A DNA stretch of 21,262 nucleotides from Cyclobacteriaceae bacterium. GTDB taxonomy: Bacteria; Bacteroidota; Bacteroidia; Cytophagales; Cyclobacteriaceae. A program made the translations under genes and the position numbers. This document shows positions 14,446 to 21,262 of this stretch, one piece after another (position 1 is the first letter of the stretch; each line of letters starts with the position of its first letter). Under the pieces are notes generated by a model, which saw nothing but the letters and a program-made list of their open reading frames with translations, was not told where the DNA came from and searched no databases. The stretch spans positions 1 to 21,262 of the forward strand of contig JANYKP010000430.1 of the NCBI GenBank assembly GCA_025358195.1, given 5' to 3'.

Positions 14446-14661
14446 TTATTCTTTATTCTCACCCTTGCGATGATGCTTTAGCACTCTTTTCAATTGCGTT
14501 TTCTCTGCAGATTGAACCTTTGCGCTGTTCCTTTTAAAATTCTCTACCTTTTTGGCTGCAGGCGATTCCGTAGGTGTGTAGTCCGTAGGTGTAAAGCCGA
14601 CCACAGGAGTGATTTTAAATTGCCCAGGCTCGCCCACACCGTTTTCTTGCTTCTTTTTCAT
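14446..14661 (-). CDS. Hypothetical small hydrophilic protein
   Basis: This 71-residue protein is of unknown function. It is hydrophilic and basic, starts 'MKKKQENGVGEPGQFKITPV', holds a short repeat 'FTPTDYTPTE' and ends in a Lys/His-rich helix 'KTQLKRVLKHHRKGENKE'. The repeat comes from a 15-bp tandem duplication in the DNA (14567-14596). It starts 46 bp after the stop of the 131-residue gene on the same strand and may be the last member of that group. No signal peptide or membrane segment is present. Confidence 0.55.
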   Translation of the reverse strand: MKKKQENGVGEPGQFKITPVVGFTPTDYTPTESPAAKKVENFKRNSAKVQSAEKTQLKRVLKHHRKGENKE

Positions 14662-14707
14662 AACAATAAGCCTTAAAATTTGCCGACGACGATATCACGA
14701 CCCGCCT

Positions 14708-15103
14708 TTATTTATTTTCTATGAAGTGCTGACCATTTGATTTATGGTTTCGGAACCTGTCAATCAATTGGCGAAAGAAAGACGTGCCTTCTTTGTTGAG
14801 AATATGAGTCGAGAAGTTTTTTGCCAGGAAGGGCACCACAAGCCGGGTGATCCAACCACCACGCGTCAAAAGAATATTCTTTACCAACACCCCCTCGATT
14901 ATGTCGATACCGATCGACAGGAGTGGATTGGATTTTCCTTTACTGGTGATTTTACCCAAACCAGACAGGAGATTCGTAACCGGTCTCCATTCTTCCTTTA
15001 GTTCGGCCACATCCTTTCGGATAAGTTCAAGCTTATTGACCAATTCAGCTTCGAGCTGCTGCTTCTCCTCCAGCAAGTCCTGATAGGTTCTGATTTTATT
15101 CAT
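14708..15103 (-). CDS. Hypothetical protein with coiled-coil start, downstream of the holin-like gene
   Basis: This 131-residue protein begins with a charged helix, 'YQDLLEEKQQLEAELVNKLE', suited to a coiled coil, and has a moderately hydrophobic middle (about 63-105: 'PLLSIGIDIIEGVLVKNILL', 'ITRLVVPFLAKNF'). It may be a peripheral or integral membrane protein. Its ATG at 15103 lies inside the upstream gene, overlapping it by 8 bp, and is preceded by AGGAAGG, an unusually good ribosome-binding site here, so translation is probably coupled. A TTG at 15133 in the same frame is unnecessary. Genes of this kind follow YtxH and holin-like genes in other Bacteroidota; I give no function. Confidence 0.7.
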   Translation of the reverse strand: MNKIRTYQDLLEEKQQLEAELVNKLELIRKDVAELKEEWRPVTNLLSGLGKITSKGKSNPLLSIGIDIIEGVLVKNILLTRGGWITRLVVPFLAKNFSTHILNKEGTSFFRQLIDRFRNHKSNGQHFIENK

Positions 15104-15458
15104 ATACCTTCCTGATGATGTGATCCCGCACAAAGGGAAAAATTAATTTTTTGCGAAGCAGCACGAACAGCATTGCGCATACAAGGTAGAGACTTGCAAT
15201 GCAAAAATAGCCTAATTTCATGTTCTGTAGCTCCTCACCTATCCATACAGCCAGCCCTATCCCCGAAAAGAGAAGAACAAACATGCAGAAGAAGGTGAGC
15301 AGAATGGCAGTCAGACTCACCGTTGCAATCCCGGTAACTTTTTGGGTTGCTTTTACAATCGCAAGTTTGACATACGTTTCCGCATACTCGGAGACATGCT
15401 CTGTAAGTTTTTCAGCTACAGTCTTTATGTCCTCGACTTTTGTTTTTAGGTCTTCCAT
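15096..15458 (-). CDS. Holin-like membrane protein (DUF1469/phage holin family)
   Basis: This 120-residue protein has an N-terminal charged helix ('LKTKVEDIKTVAEKLTEHVS', 'YAETYVKLAIVKATQKV') and two membrane helices (about 43-66 and 76-97) separated by a short turn 'GEELQNMKLGY'. This is the layout of the DUF1469 family, often labelled phage holin although most members are chromosomal envelope proteins. No lysis genes or phage genes are near, so I do not read it as a prophage part. I chose the ATG at 15458; the frame is open to 15500. It follows the YtxH gene but an intrinsic terminator sits between them. Confidence 0.78.
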   Translation of the reverse strand: MEDLKTKVEDIKTVAEKLTEHVSEYAETYVKLAIVKATQKVTGIATVSLTAILLTFFCMFVLLFSGIGLAVWIGEELQNMKLGYFCIASLYLVCAMLFVLLRKKLIFPFVRDHIIRKVYE

Positions 15459-15485
15459 CGCACATGATTTTTGTGTAAAGAAAAT

Positions 15486-15510
15486 AAAAGCAGGGAACAT
15501 CCCTGCTTTT
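15486..15510 (-). terminator. Hairpin between the YtxH and holin-like genes
   Basis: AAAAGCAGGGA and TCCCTGCTTTT pair over 11 bp around a 3-nt loop; the minus strand then continues TATTTTC. It lies 28 bp past the YtxH stop and 28 bp before the holin-like start, so it could end or partly reduce transcription within the group. Confidence 0.75.
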
Positions 15511-15537
15511 CTAAAAATTACGTTGGTACCCGCCCGA

Positions 15538-15816
15538 TTAAGCTTTTCCGTTCGTGTACGTTTCGCTTACCTGGTTTTTGAGGTCGCTCTCATTCTTCAA
15601 TTCACGGGTTCCCTCTCCGAACATGGACTTTAGTCCCTCAAATTGCTGCTTCCCTTCTGCCAACAGATCTCCCAGTTTTTTTGACCAGTCTCCAGCAGAG
15701 TCCCTGATATTCTTACGAAGATCTTCACCTTTTTCAGGAGCTATTAACATTCCAATTACCACCCCTGCTGTAGCAGCAGCTATTATTCCAATAAAAATGT
15801 TTCCGGAGTTTTTCAT
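15538..15816 (-). CDS. YtxH domain protein
   Basis: This 92-residue protein starts with one glycine/alanine-rich membrane helix ('GNIFIGIIAAATAGVVIGML') and 'IAPEKGEDLRKNI', the YtxH signature, followed by a charged amphipathic helix ('WSKKLGDLLAEGKQQFEGLK'). YtxH proteins are general-stress proteins in Bacillus and related small envelope proteins elsewhere. It is divergent from the OmpA-type lipoprotein gene, sharing a 233-bp gap that holds dyad copy D, 109 bp from this ATG. The gene is the first in a minus-strand group with the holin-like and two small genes, though a terminator follows it. Confidence 0.85.
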   Translation of the reverse strand: MKNSGNIFIGIIAAATAGVVIGMLIAPEKGEDLRKNIRDSAGDWSKKLGDLLAEGKQQFEGLKSMFGEGTRELKNESDLKNQVSETYTNGKA

Positions 15817-15925
15817 AATGTATCTATTTAGTTTTTTATGTGTTCGCTAATCTGAATTACACTGAAAATTCTATGCCATGCAGCGAGCGTTAATAAAAAT
15901 ATTCCATTCGCAAATCACTTGGAGA

Positions 15926-15943
15926 TGTAGAATTTACTCCACA
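15926..15943. promoter_or_regulatory. Dyad TGTAGA-N6-TCCACA, copy D
   Basis: It has one mismatch from a perfect dyad, spacer ATTTAC. It lies between the divergent YtxH and OmpA-type genes, about 106-109 bp from each start codon, and 17 bp upstream of the -33 box of the OmpA-side promoter, a place suited to an activator. Confidence 0.45.
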
Positions 15944-15960
15944 CAATTCCACGAGGCCAT

Positions 15961-15989
15961 TTTGGATTCGCTGCATGACGGTATTTCTG
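15961..15989 (+). promoter_or_regulatory. Putative Bacteroidota promoter of the OmpA-type lipoprotein gene
   Basis: TTTG (15961-15964), a 17-bp spacer and TATTTCTG (15982-15989) match the TTTG-N17-23-TAnnTTTG consensus with one mismatch. The start codon is 60 bp downstream. Confidence 0.5.
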
Positions 15990-16049
15990 TGAGAAGTGTC
16001 CTGTGGCACCATTCTTTATAGAGCTATACCAGACAAAAAACCAAACAAA

Positions 16050-16721
16050 ATGAAAACCAAAATTGCAGGTCTGTACATGGGCGTCTGTTTCTCGCTGATT
16101 TTCAGCATTCCATTACTGGTTGGCTGTAAAGCTTCCAATACTGCCAAGGGTACGGCAATTGGAGCTGGCGCAGGTGCGGTAATTGGCGGACTAATCGGAA
16201 AAGGTTCGAATAATACTGCCGTTGGTGCAATCATCGGTGCAGGAGTAGGTGGCGCCGCCGGTGCCATTATCGGGCATCATATGGATAAGCAGGCGGAAGA
16301 ATTGAAAGCAGATCTGAAAGGCGCCAAAGTTGAGCGGGTTGGCGAAGGAATAAAAATCACCTTCGATTCAGGTCTGATGTTTGAACTGGATTCCTATGTG
16401 TTGAGTCAAACGACGAAAGGAAACCTTACAGCATTGGCGAAAACCCTGAACAAATATGAGGATACCAATATCCTGATTGAAGGCCACACAGATAAGTCGG
16501 GAAAAGATGAATATAACATGGAACTATCCAAAAAACGTGCTCAGGCTGTGGCTTCCTACCTTGAAACATTGAACGTTAAGAGTAGCAGGGTCACTACCAT
16601 GGGTTACGGCGAAACACAACCTATTTCAGTGAATGATGCAGAGAATAGGCGTGTCGAGGTTGCCATCTTTGCCAACAAAAAAATGCAAAAACTTGCTGAG
16701 AAGGGTGAACTAGGTCAATAG
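16050..16721 (+). CDS. Glycine-zipper OmpA-like lipoprotein
   Basis: This 223-residue lipoprotein has the lipobox LVGC with acylated Cys26, a glycine-zipper region (about 34-75, repeated GxxxG-type stretches such as 'GTAIGAGAGAVIGGLIGKGS' and 'GAIIGAGVGGAAGAIIG'), a linker, and a C-terminal OmpA domain (about 100-210). The peptidoglycan-binding signature is intact: 'IEGHTDKSGKDEYNMELSKK', then 'RAQAVASYL' and 'NRRVEVAI'. It should tie the outer membrane to the cell wall. This architecture is known from YiaD-like proteins. I chose the ATG at 16050, which gives the signal peptide; the upstream frame is open to 15996. A good promoter and dyad copy D precede it. Confidence 0.9.
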   Translation: MKTKIAGLYMGVCFSLIFSIPLLVGCKASNTAKGTAIGAGAGAVIGGLIGKGSNNTAVGAIIGAGVGGAAGAIIGHHMDKQAEELKADLKGAKVERVGEGIKITFDSGLMFELDSYVLSQTTKGNLTALAKTLNKYEDTNILIEGHTDKSGKDEYNMELSKKRAQAVASYLETLNVKSSRVTTMGYGETQPISVNDAENRRVEVAIFANKKMQKLAEKGELGQ

Positions 16722-16766
16722 TATGGTCACCCCAACGTGGACGTGAAGTAACTTAGTGGCATACCC

Positions 16767-16874
16767 ATGAAAGGAAAAATGGTGGGATTGTTAATGGGCA
16801 CCGCCTCATTACTGATGGTTTGTGTTTTATGGTGTAGCAATACATTCATGAAGATAAAGGTTCGTAAGAATTGA
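16767..16874 (+). CDS. Possible small membrane peptide, 35 residues
   Basis: A short ORF starting ATG-AAA-GGA encodes 'MKGKMVGLLMGTASLLMVCV' followed by 'LWCSNTFMKIKVRKN', one membrane helix with a basic tail. It lies between the OmpA-type gene and the short-chain dehydrogenase. The helix and positive ends are suggestive, but the length is short and no family is recognised. Confidence 0.35.
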   Translation: MKGKMVGLLMGTASLLMVCVLWCSNTFMKIKVRKN

Positions 16875-16925
16875 GAATCATTTCACAGAGACAAGATACT
16901 CTGGATAAATCTGAAAACCTCTTGG

Positions 16926-17687
16926 ATGAAAAAACTTGAAAATAAAACTGTTTTTATTACGGGAGGGCTATCCGGTATTGGTAAAGCCTGCGCAGTGGCA
17001 GCGGCGGCAGAGGGGGCTAATGTTGTTGTTGTGGATATAAAGTCGGTAACATATGACGCGGCCATGCGGGAAATACATTCCGAAAATGAAAACGCTCTTT
17101 TTATTGAGTGTGACGTCACATTCACCGAACAAGTGAAAAATGCCATTGCCAAAACAGTTGAAACATTTGGATCGTTGGATGTGGCCCTGAATAATGCAGG
17201 AATAGGTGGTAGCGGCGAACGGATTGGTGAAATGACTGTAGAAGCCTGGAATAGTGTTATTCACGTAAATTTGACCAGTGTCTTCACCTGCATGAAATAT
17301 GAGTTGACACAAATGACGGCGCAGAAAAAAGGTGTCATTGTTAATATGTCATCGATCCTTGGCAAAGTGGGGTTTGCCAACTCGGCAGCTTATGTAGCCG
17401 CCAAACATGGCGTTATAGGCCTTACGCAAACTGCGGCACTGGAGTACGCTGCGGAAGGAATTCGGGTGAATGCAATTTGTCCTGGTTTCATTGAAACACC
17501 ACTTCTTACAAAGGGAGGAATCACCGACAATGAAAAAGTGAAAAGTCAAATCATTGCCCTTCATCCTATGAAACGATTCGGTAAATCAGAAGAAATAGCA
17601 AAAGGATTTATTTTCCTGGCGACAGATGACAGTGCTTTTGTTACCGGCAGCACGCTGGAGATTGATGGCGGGTACCTGGCACAATAA
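16926..17687 (+). CDS. Short-chain dehydrogenase/reductase (classical SDR)
   Basis: This 253-residue enzyme is of the classical SDR type. Visible are the cofactor motif 'TGGLSGIG' (12-19), Asp37 at the end of the second strand, which favours NAD(H), 'NNAG' (89-92), catalytic Ser143, Tyr156 and Lys160 in 'YVAAK', and 'CPGFIETPLL'. The end 'STLEIDGGYLAQ' is typical. It is a complete oxidoreductase for an alcohol/ketone pair; the substrate cannot be read from the sequence and the neighbours do not suggest a pathway. The ATG at 16926 is followed directly by the conserved start 'KKLENKTVFITGG'. Confidence 0.93.
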   Translation: MKKLENKTVFITGGLSGIGKACAVAAAAEGANVVVVDIKSVTYDAAMREIHSENENALFIECDVTFTEQVKNAIAKTVETFGSLDVALNNAGIGGSGERIGEMTVEAWNSVIHVNLTSVFTCMKYELTQMTAQKKGVIVNMSSILGKVGFANSAAYVAAKHGVIGLTQTAALEYAAEGIRVNAICPGFIETPLLTKGGITDNEKVKSQIIALHPMKRFGKSEEIAKGFIFLATDDSAFVTGSTLEIDGGYLAQ

Positions 17688-17746
17688 AAATATCAACCTT
17701 TTACCAATGTTCAGCGCTGTATTTCATCATCATACACTATCTGGCA

Positions 17747-18754
17747 ATGAACTATTTCAAAACAGCCCTGCTCGTTATTTCTCTTACCTTCAATAGCATC
17801 ATCCCGATCTTCGCCCAGCAGGATTCTACTTATTTTGTCTCCTACGCCAAGCTCTTGACGGGCCGTTTTTACTTCTCCCAGAAATTCACCTCTTTTAAGT
17901 TTCAGAATACAAAGGAGCATTACTCGCTTAACTATCGCCCCAACACAAACCTCAACATGGGTTTGGGCGCAACCTACAAGTGGGCTACATTGAATCTCGC
18001 CTATGGATTTGCCTTCCTAAACCCCGATGGAGACAAGGGCAAGACGGACTATCTGGATCTTCAATTTCACGGTTACGGAAAAAAATTCTACCTGGATGTT
18101 TTGGGTCAGTTCTACAAAGGCTTTTATTTATCGCCGAGGGGAACATCGACAACGCCCGAGCGCTACTACATCCGACCAGATCTGAGAGTAAATATTGTGG
18201 GCGGTTCTTTTCAATATGTTTTTAATTACCGGCGCTTCTCCCTACGTGCGCCCTATCTGCAAACGGAATGGCAAAAAAAATCGGCGGGCTCTATTTTGGC
18301 GGGTGTCGAAGTATATGGCGGGCGAGTAAGAGCCGACAGCACTATTACTCCAACTGCCATCAACAAGAACACGGCAAATTTAAATGAAACCAAAACAAGT
18401 TTTTTTGAATTCGGACCCAATATAGGTTACGCGTATACAATGGTGGTGCGCGAAAACTTCTTCCTGACCGGCTCGGCCTCCGTCAGTCTCGATTACGGTT
18501 TCAACACGGTGACTAACAGGGAGGGCAGCAACAACACCGGCGGTTTCAGAAGCAATGCATTTACACGCCTTATTACGGGTTATAACTCGGCTCGATGGGC
18601 CTTCAGTATTATTTATATCAATAATGGCGTACGTTTGACAAGCAACACTAGCAATCGGGAATTGATATTGAATACCGGAAACGTTCGCATAAGCTTTGTG
18701 CATAGGTTTGTGCCTGGATCAAAAGAGAAGAGACTTTTGAAGGTAATTGAATGA
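17747..18754 (+). CDS. DUF4421 family outer-membrane protein
   Basis: This 335-residue protein has a signal peptide (about 1-23, ending 'IIPIFAQ') and a mature region rich in barrel-type strands: 'YSLNYRPNTNLNMGLGATYK', 'LNLAYGFAFL', 'YLDLQFHGYGKKFYLDVLGQ', 'FFEFGPNIGYAYTMVV', 'VRISFVHRF'. The order and wording match DUF4421, a Bacteroidota outer-membrane family without proven function. Its TGA overlaps an ATG (ATGA at 18751-18754), and the large barrel gene follows within 7 bp, so the two are almost certainly co-transcribed and probably work together. Confidence 0.85.
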   Translation: MNYFKTALLVISLTFNSIIPIFAQQDSTYFVSYAKLLTGRFYFSQKFTSFKFQNTKEHYSLNYRPNTNLNMGLGATYKWATLNLAYGFAFLNPDGDKGKTDYLDLQFHGYGKKFYLDVLGQFYKGFYLSPRGTSTTPERYYIRPDLRVNIVGGSFQYVFNYRRFSLRAPYLQTEWQKKSAGSILAGVEVYGGRVRADSTITPTAINKNTANLNETKTSFFEFGPNIGYAYTMVVRENFFLTGSASVSLDYGFNTVTNREGSNNTGGFRSNAFTRLITGYNSARWAFSIIYINNGVRLTSNTSNRELILNTGNVRISFVHRFVPGSKEKRLLKVIE

Positions 18755-18760
18755 GTCGCT

Positions 18761-20653
18761 TTGAAACCTTCCACGGACTCGCATAACCAAATAAAGGCAA
18801 GACCGCCATTGAATAATTCATTACCAAACCGTAATCATACGACAGTCACGAAAACAATTCTTTTGTTCCTGTCTCTTATTGTTTATTCGACCAGCATCTT
18901 TGCGCAGGAAAAACCCGATACGTCCAAATGGATTAATAAAAACAAGATTGCGAAAAAATTCATGGGGCTGATCACCCGTGATCCAGTGGACGATCCTCCG
19001 GCCTTCAATGTAAAAAGCGAAGATGCCTACCTGCCTTACGCCGGAAAAATCATCCGGAAAATCATTATCAAGCGAATTGGATTCGAAAGTACTGTACTGG
19101 ATACAACCCGCAGATTCCAGACGTTTATCTCGAAAGCAGCTAATGCCTTGCATGCTGACACGAAAGAATTCGTGATCCGTGACAATCTCTTCATCCGGGA
19201 AGGCAAGCCACTTAATCCCTATCGTGTAGCAGATAATGAACGGACGCTGCGCAGTCTTAGCTTCATCCTGGATTCGCGGATTCTGGTAAAACCCATTTCA
19301 AAAAAGTCGGACTCCGTTGATTTGATTGTGATCACCCGGGATGTATTTAGTTTGGGTGGATCCTTCGAACCCCAGTTCCCGTCAAAATATAAAGCCATTG
19401 TTCAGGATATAAATGTCGGGGGGATGGGTCAGCGAATTCAACTCGCAGGACTCTATGATATCAATCGCACCCCGCGTCTTGGATACGAATGGCTTTACCA
19501 GAAAACCAACGTGATGGGAAGTTTTATCGATGGCTCGCTAGGATACACGGTAATCAATACCGGCAGCAGTATTGGGAATGAAAACGAAAATGCTATTTAT
19601 TTTCGACTCAACCGGCCGCTGTTTCATCCTTTTGCCCGATGGGCTGGAGGCCTTGAGCTAAGTAATAATGTGTCAAAAAATGTATACAGTAGACCCGACA
19701 CCATCTTTGCCAGCTATCGCTATACGATTCAAGACTATTGGATGGGCTATTCGTTCGGTCAGAAAAAATTACCAACCGATTTAAAAGAGAACCGAAACAG
19801 AAAATTTGTTGCCCTTCGGGGATTTCAGCAGTATTTCATAAATCCACCCAATGTTGAGTTAAAGGAACCCGATCGTTATGTTTACCGAACCCGGGTATCG
19901 GTACTTGCGCAGCTTACTTTTTTTCGCCAGGATTTTTACAAGACCCAGTATGTAGTGGGCTTTGGACGAACGGAGGACATACCGTATGGATATCGCATAT
20001 CATTCACCACAGGATGGGAAAAAGAACTTGGGAATATGAGACCCTATCTGGGATCCGAAATGTATTATAATAAAATCCGACCTAGCGGAACAATCTTAAC
20101 CTACAACGTAAAACTCGCATCCTATTGGCGAGGAGGTCGTTCCGAAGACGGCTTGTTATCAGTCAACTTTAAAAGATTCAGTCAGGTGTATCAAATGGGC
20201 CGCATGAAAGTTCGTCACCAGATTGAAACTGGCTACGCCTGGCTTTTCAATCAAAAAATAAAACGAGGCATTGACATTCGGGATGTTAACGGGATCGTAG
20301 GGTTCAGCCCGGACAGTCTGGTCGGCACGCAACGAATCACACTCAGCGAAGAAGCTGTCGTGTTTACCCCTTGGAAAATGTTGGGATTTCGCCTGGCGCC
20401 AATTGGACGGATCGATCTGGCGATGATAAATCAAAAGAGTCCCTTACTCAGAAAAGAGAATTTCTATTCAGGGATTTCGGTAGGTCTTCGGGCGCGAAAT
20501 GAAAATCTTATTTTTAATACCATCGAGGCGCGCATATTTTTTTATCCCAGAACAGTGGAACGAGTCCAACATATCGGTTTTAGCATAAGCACCAATTTTT
20601 TTATCAAGTACCCAACGAACCTGATAAACAAACCCGCTACCGTATTCAATTAG
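18761..20653 (+). CDS. Large outer-membrane barrel protein with POTRA-like N-terminus
   Basis: The frame encodes up to 630 residues. A signal peptide is seen at about 30-49 ('KTILLFLSLIVYSTSIFAQE'). Residues about 90-200 resemble a POTRA-type domain: 'AGKIIRKIIIKRIGF', 'FIREGKPLNPYRVADNERTL', then 'SFILDSRILV' and 'DLIVITRDVFSLG'. From about 205 on the protein is a long run of barrel strands. This order recalls the BamA/TamA (Omp85) superfamily, which inserts or moves proteins and lipids at the outer membrane. There is no ATG in the first 67 codons; a TTG at 18761 or 18809 must be used, possibly by coupling to the upstream gene. Exact family membership is uncertain. Confidence 0.8.
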   Translation: MKPSTDSHNQIKARPPLNNSLPNRNHTTVTKTILLFLSLIVYSTSIFAQEKPDTSKWINKNKIAKKFMGLITRDPVDDPPAFNVKSEDAYLPYAGKIIRKIIIKRIGFESTVLDTTRRFQTFISKAANALHADTKEFVIRDNLFIREGKPLNPYRVADNERTLRSLSFILDSRILVKPISKKSDSVDLIVITRDVFSLGGSFEPQFPSKYKAIVQDINVGGMGQRIQLAGLYDINRTPRLGYEWLYQKTNVMGSFIDGSLGYTVINTGSSIGNENENAIYFRLNRPLFHPFARWAGGLELSNNVSKNVYSRPDTIFASYRYTIQDYWMGYSFGQKKLPTDLKENRNRKFVALRGFQQYFINPPNVELKEPDRYVYRTRVSVLAQLTFFRQDFYKTQYVVGFGRTEDIPYGYRISFTTGWEKELGNMRPYLGSEMYYNKIRPSGTILTYNVKLASYWRGGRSEDGLLSVNFKRFSQVYQMGRMKVRHQIETGYAWLFNQKIKRGIDIRDVNGIVGFSPDSLVGTQRITLSEEAVVFTPWKMLGFRLAPIGRIDLAMINQKSPLLRKENFYSGISVGLRARNENLIFNTIEARIFFYPRTVERVQHIGFSISTNFFIKYPTNLINKPATVFN

Positions 20654-20674
20654 CAGCTGTAAAAAGGGCTCAAT

Positions 20675-20692
20675 TGTAGAATTTCTTCCCCA
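20675..20692. promoter_or_regulatory. Dyad TGTAGA-N6-TCCCCA, copy G
   Basis: Each arm has one change from the consensus; spacer ATTTCT. It lies 96 bp before the ATG at 20789, in line with the distance seen for other copies. Confidence 0.35.
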
Positions 20693-20788
20693 GTCCTGTC
20701 CAGTCCTATCTGTTACAGAGTTTAGCATATGGCTCTCAACCTCGCAAAAGGCTGGCACACTATTTTAGTCTCTTTTAGAAAAAAGGAT

Positions 20789-20974
20789 ATGGACTTACTA
20801 CTGTTTCTTCTGGCATTTATGATGGGATTTGGTCTTTTTATTTCTTCAGCCTATTTCCTGGCAAAATGGATGTTCCCAAGACTGGAGGAACAAGATTACG
20901 ATTTTCGTAATGCAACAAGAAGAACCATGCACATGCCTCGAATTTCCAAAAACAATCCGTACTCTTTTAAATAA
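20789..20974 (+). CDS. Small membrane protein of unknown function
   Basis: This 61-residue protein has one long membrane helix ('LLLFLLAFMMGFGLFISSAY' about 3-22, then 'FLAKWMF') and a charged soluble tail 'PRLEEQDYDFRNATRRTMHM'. I recognise no family. I prefer the ATG at 20789, preceded by AAAAAAGGAT, over the ATG at 20729, which would add 20 residues; dyad copy G then has the same spacing to the start as elsewhere. Just past the stop the end of the gene is duplicated in tandem (ACTCTTTTAAATAA at 20961-20974 and 20980-20993). Confidence 0.6.
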   Translation: MDLLLFLLAFMMGFGLFISSAYFLAKWMFPRLEEQDYDFRNATRRTMHMPRISKNNPYSFK

Positions 20975-21127
20975 TCCCGACTCTTTTAAATAAGGTCTTC
21001 ACAACAATTCTCAAAGAAATCAAAACTGTCAGACCACCTCCACCTTCAGACGGTCTGCGGGTTACTGAATGAATATGGATGAATATGGAATTGATGTAGC
21101 GAATTGAAAATGAAATTCAAACCACTT

Positions 21128-21262
21128 TTACTTCGATCCGCAGACATCTTTCAATTTTTCCAGCGGATTTTTAAGCAGGCTTTCCATGCCTCGTTTGAAT
21201 GGCGTGAAATCCTCAAGCAATGTTTTGCAGTTGGCAATCGCTCTTTCTTTCTGGTTACTTTT
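21128..21262 (-). CDS. 3' end of an unidentified gene cut by the right window edge
   Basis: An open frame of 44 codons plus stop runs in from the window edge on the minus strand. The visible part contains 'CKTLLEDFTPFKRGMESLLK' and ends 'NPLEKLKDVCGSK', helical and basic with two cysteines. Nothing identifies a family. A hairpin CAGACC/GGTCTG at 21031-21058, followed on the minus strand by ACAGTTTT, may be its terminator. Confidence 0.5.
   Translation of the reverse strand, partial: KSNQKERAIANCKTLLEDFTPFKRGMESLLKNPLEKLKDVCGSK

Noticed and set aside
15096..15458. Holin as evidence of a prophage
   Set aside because: No lysin, capsid, tail or integrase genes nearby; the DUF1469 group is mostly chromosomal.

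Overview
The window looks like chromosomal DNA of a Bacteroidota bacterium, probably of the Cytophagales kind. The basis is the protein families (DUF4421, DUF4142, lmo0937-type peptides, Gln-after-cleavage signal peptides, Phe-ended outer-membrane barrels), weak Shine-Dalgarno sequences, and promoter boxes of the TTTG / TAnnTTTG type. There are 31 supportable genes, two of them cut by the window edges. I see no rRNA, tRNA, CRISPR, transposase or phage module. Species-level placement is not possible from this view.

Layout. 1-1514 (minus): an AsmA/DUF748-type envelope protein cut by the left edge, and a stand-alone response regulator. 1515-2200: a decayed-looking stretch with a possible toxin-gene remnant and a small secreted ORF. 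2356-7023: YciE/DUF892 ferritin-like protein, YdjM-like membrane hydrolase, phospholipase D/cardiolipin synthase, an lmo0937 peptide and a YihY/BrkB membrane protein. 7261-10204: a secreted helical protein, a cysteine-less ArsC-like protein, an FNR-type flavin reductase, then a minus-strand run from a DUF4142 lipoprotein through three small genes to a second lmo0937 peptide. 10849-12742: a 39-residue membrane peptide, an outer-membrane barrel, a four-copy RNA-hairpin repeat array, and a tandem pair of paralogous small membrane proteins. 13355-16874: an M23 peptidase, a minus-strand group (YtxH, holin-like, two small proteins) and a glycine-zipper/OmpA lipoprotein. 16926-20974: a short-chain dehydrogenase, a DUF4421 protein coupled to a large barrel protein, and a small membrane protein. 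21128-21262: the 3' end of an unidentified gene.

Most gene products sit in, or act on, the envelope, and many belong to families linked to general stress in other bacteria (YciE/DUF892, lmo0937, YtxH, DUF4142, OmpA with glycine zipper, cardiolipin synthase). The idea that this is a stress/envelope-maintenance neighbourhood is inference, but it is supported by a shared intergenic dyad, TGTGGA-N6-TCCACA, found in five good copies about 70-115 bp before the start codons of several of these genes.

Two signals stand out as not explained by known features: that shared dyad, and the hairpin array at 11865-12068, where four nearly identical 17-nt cores are each enclosed by stems of different sequence that remain complementary.
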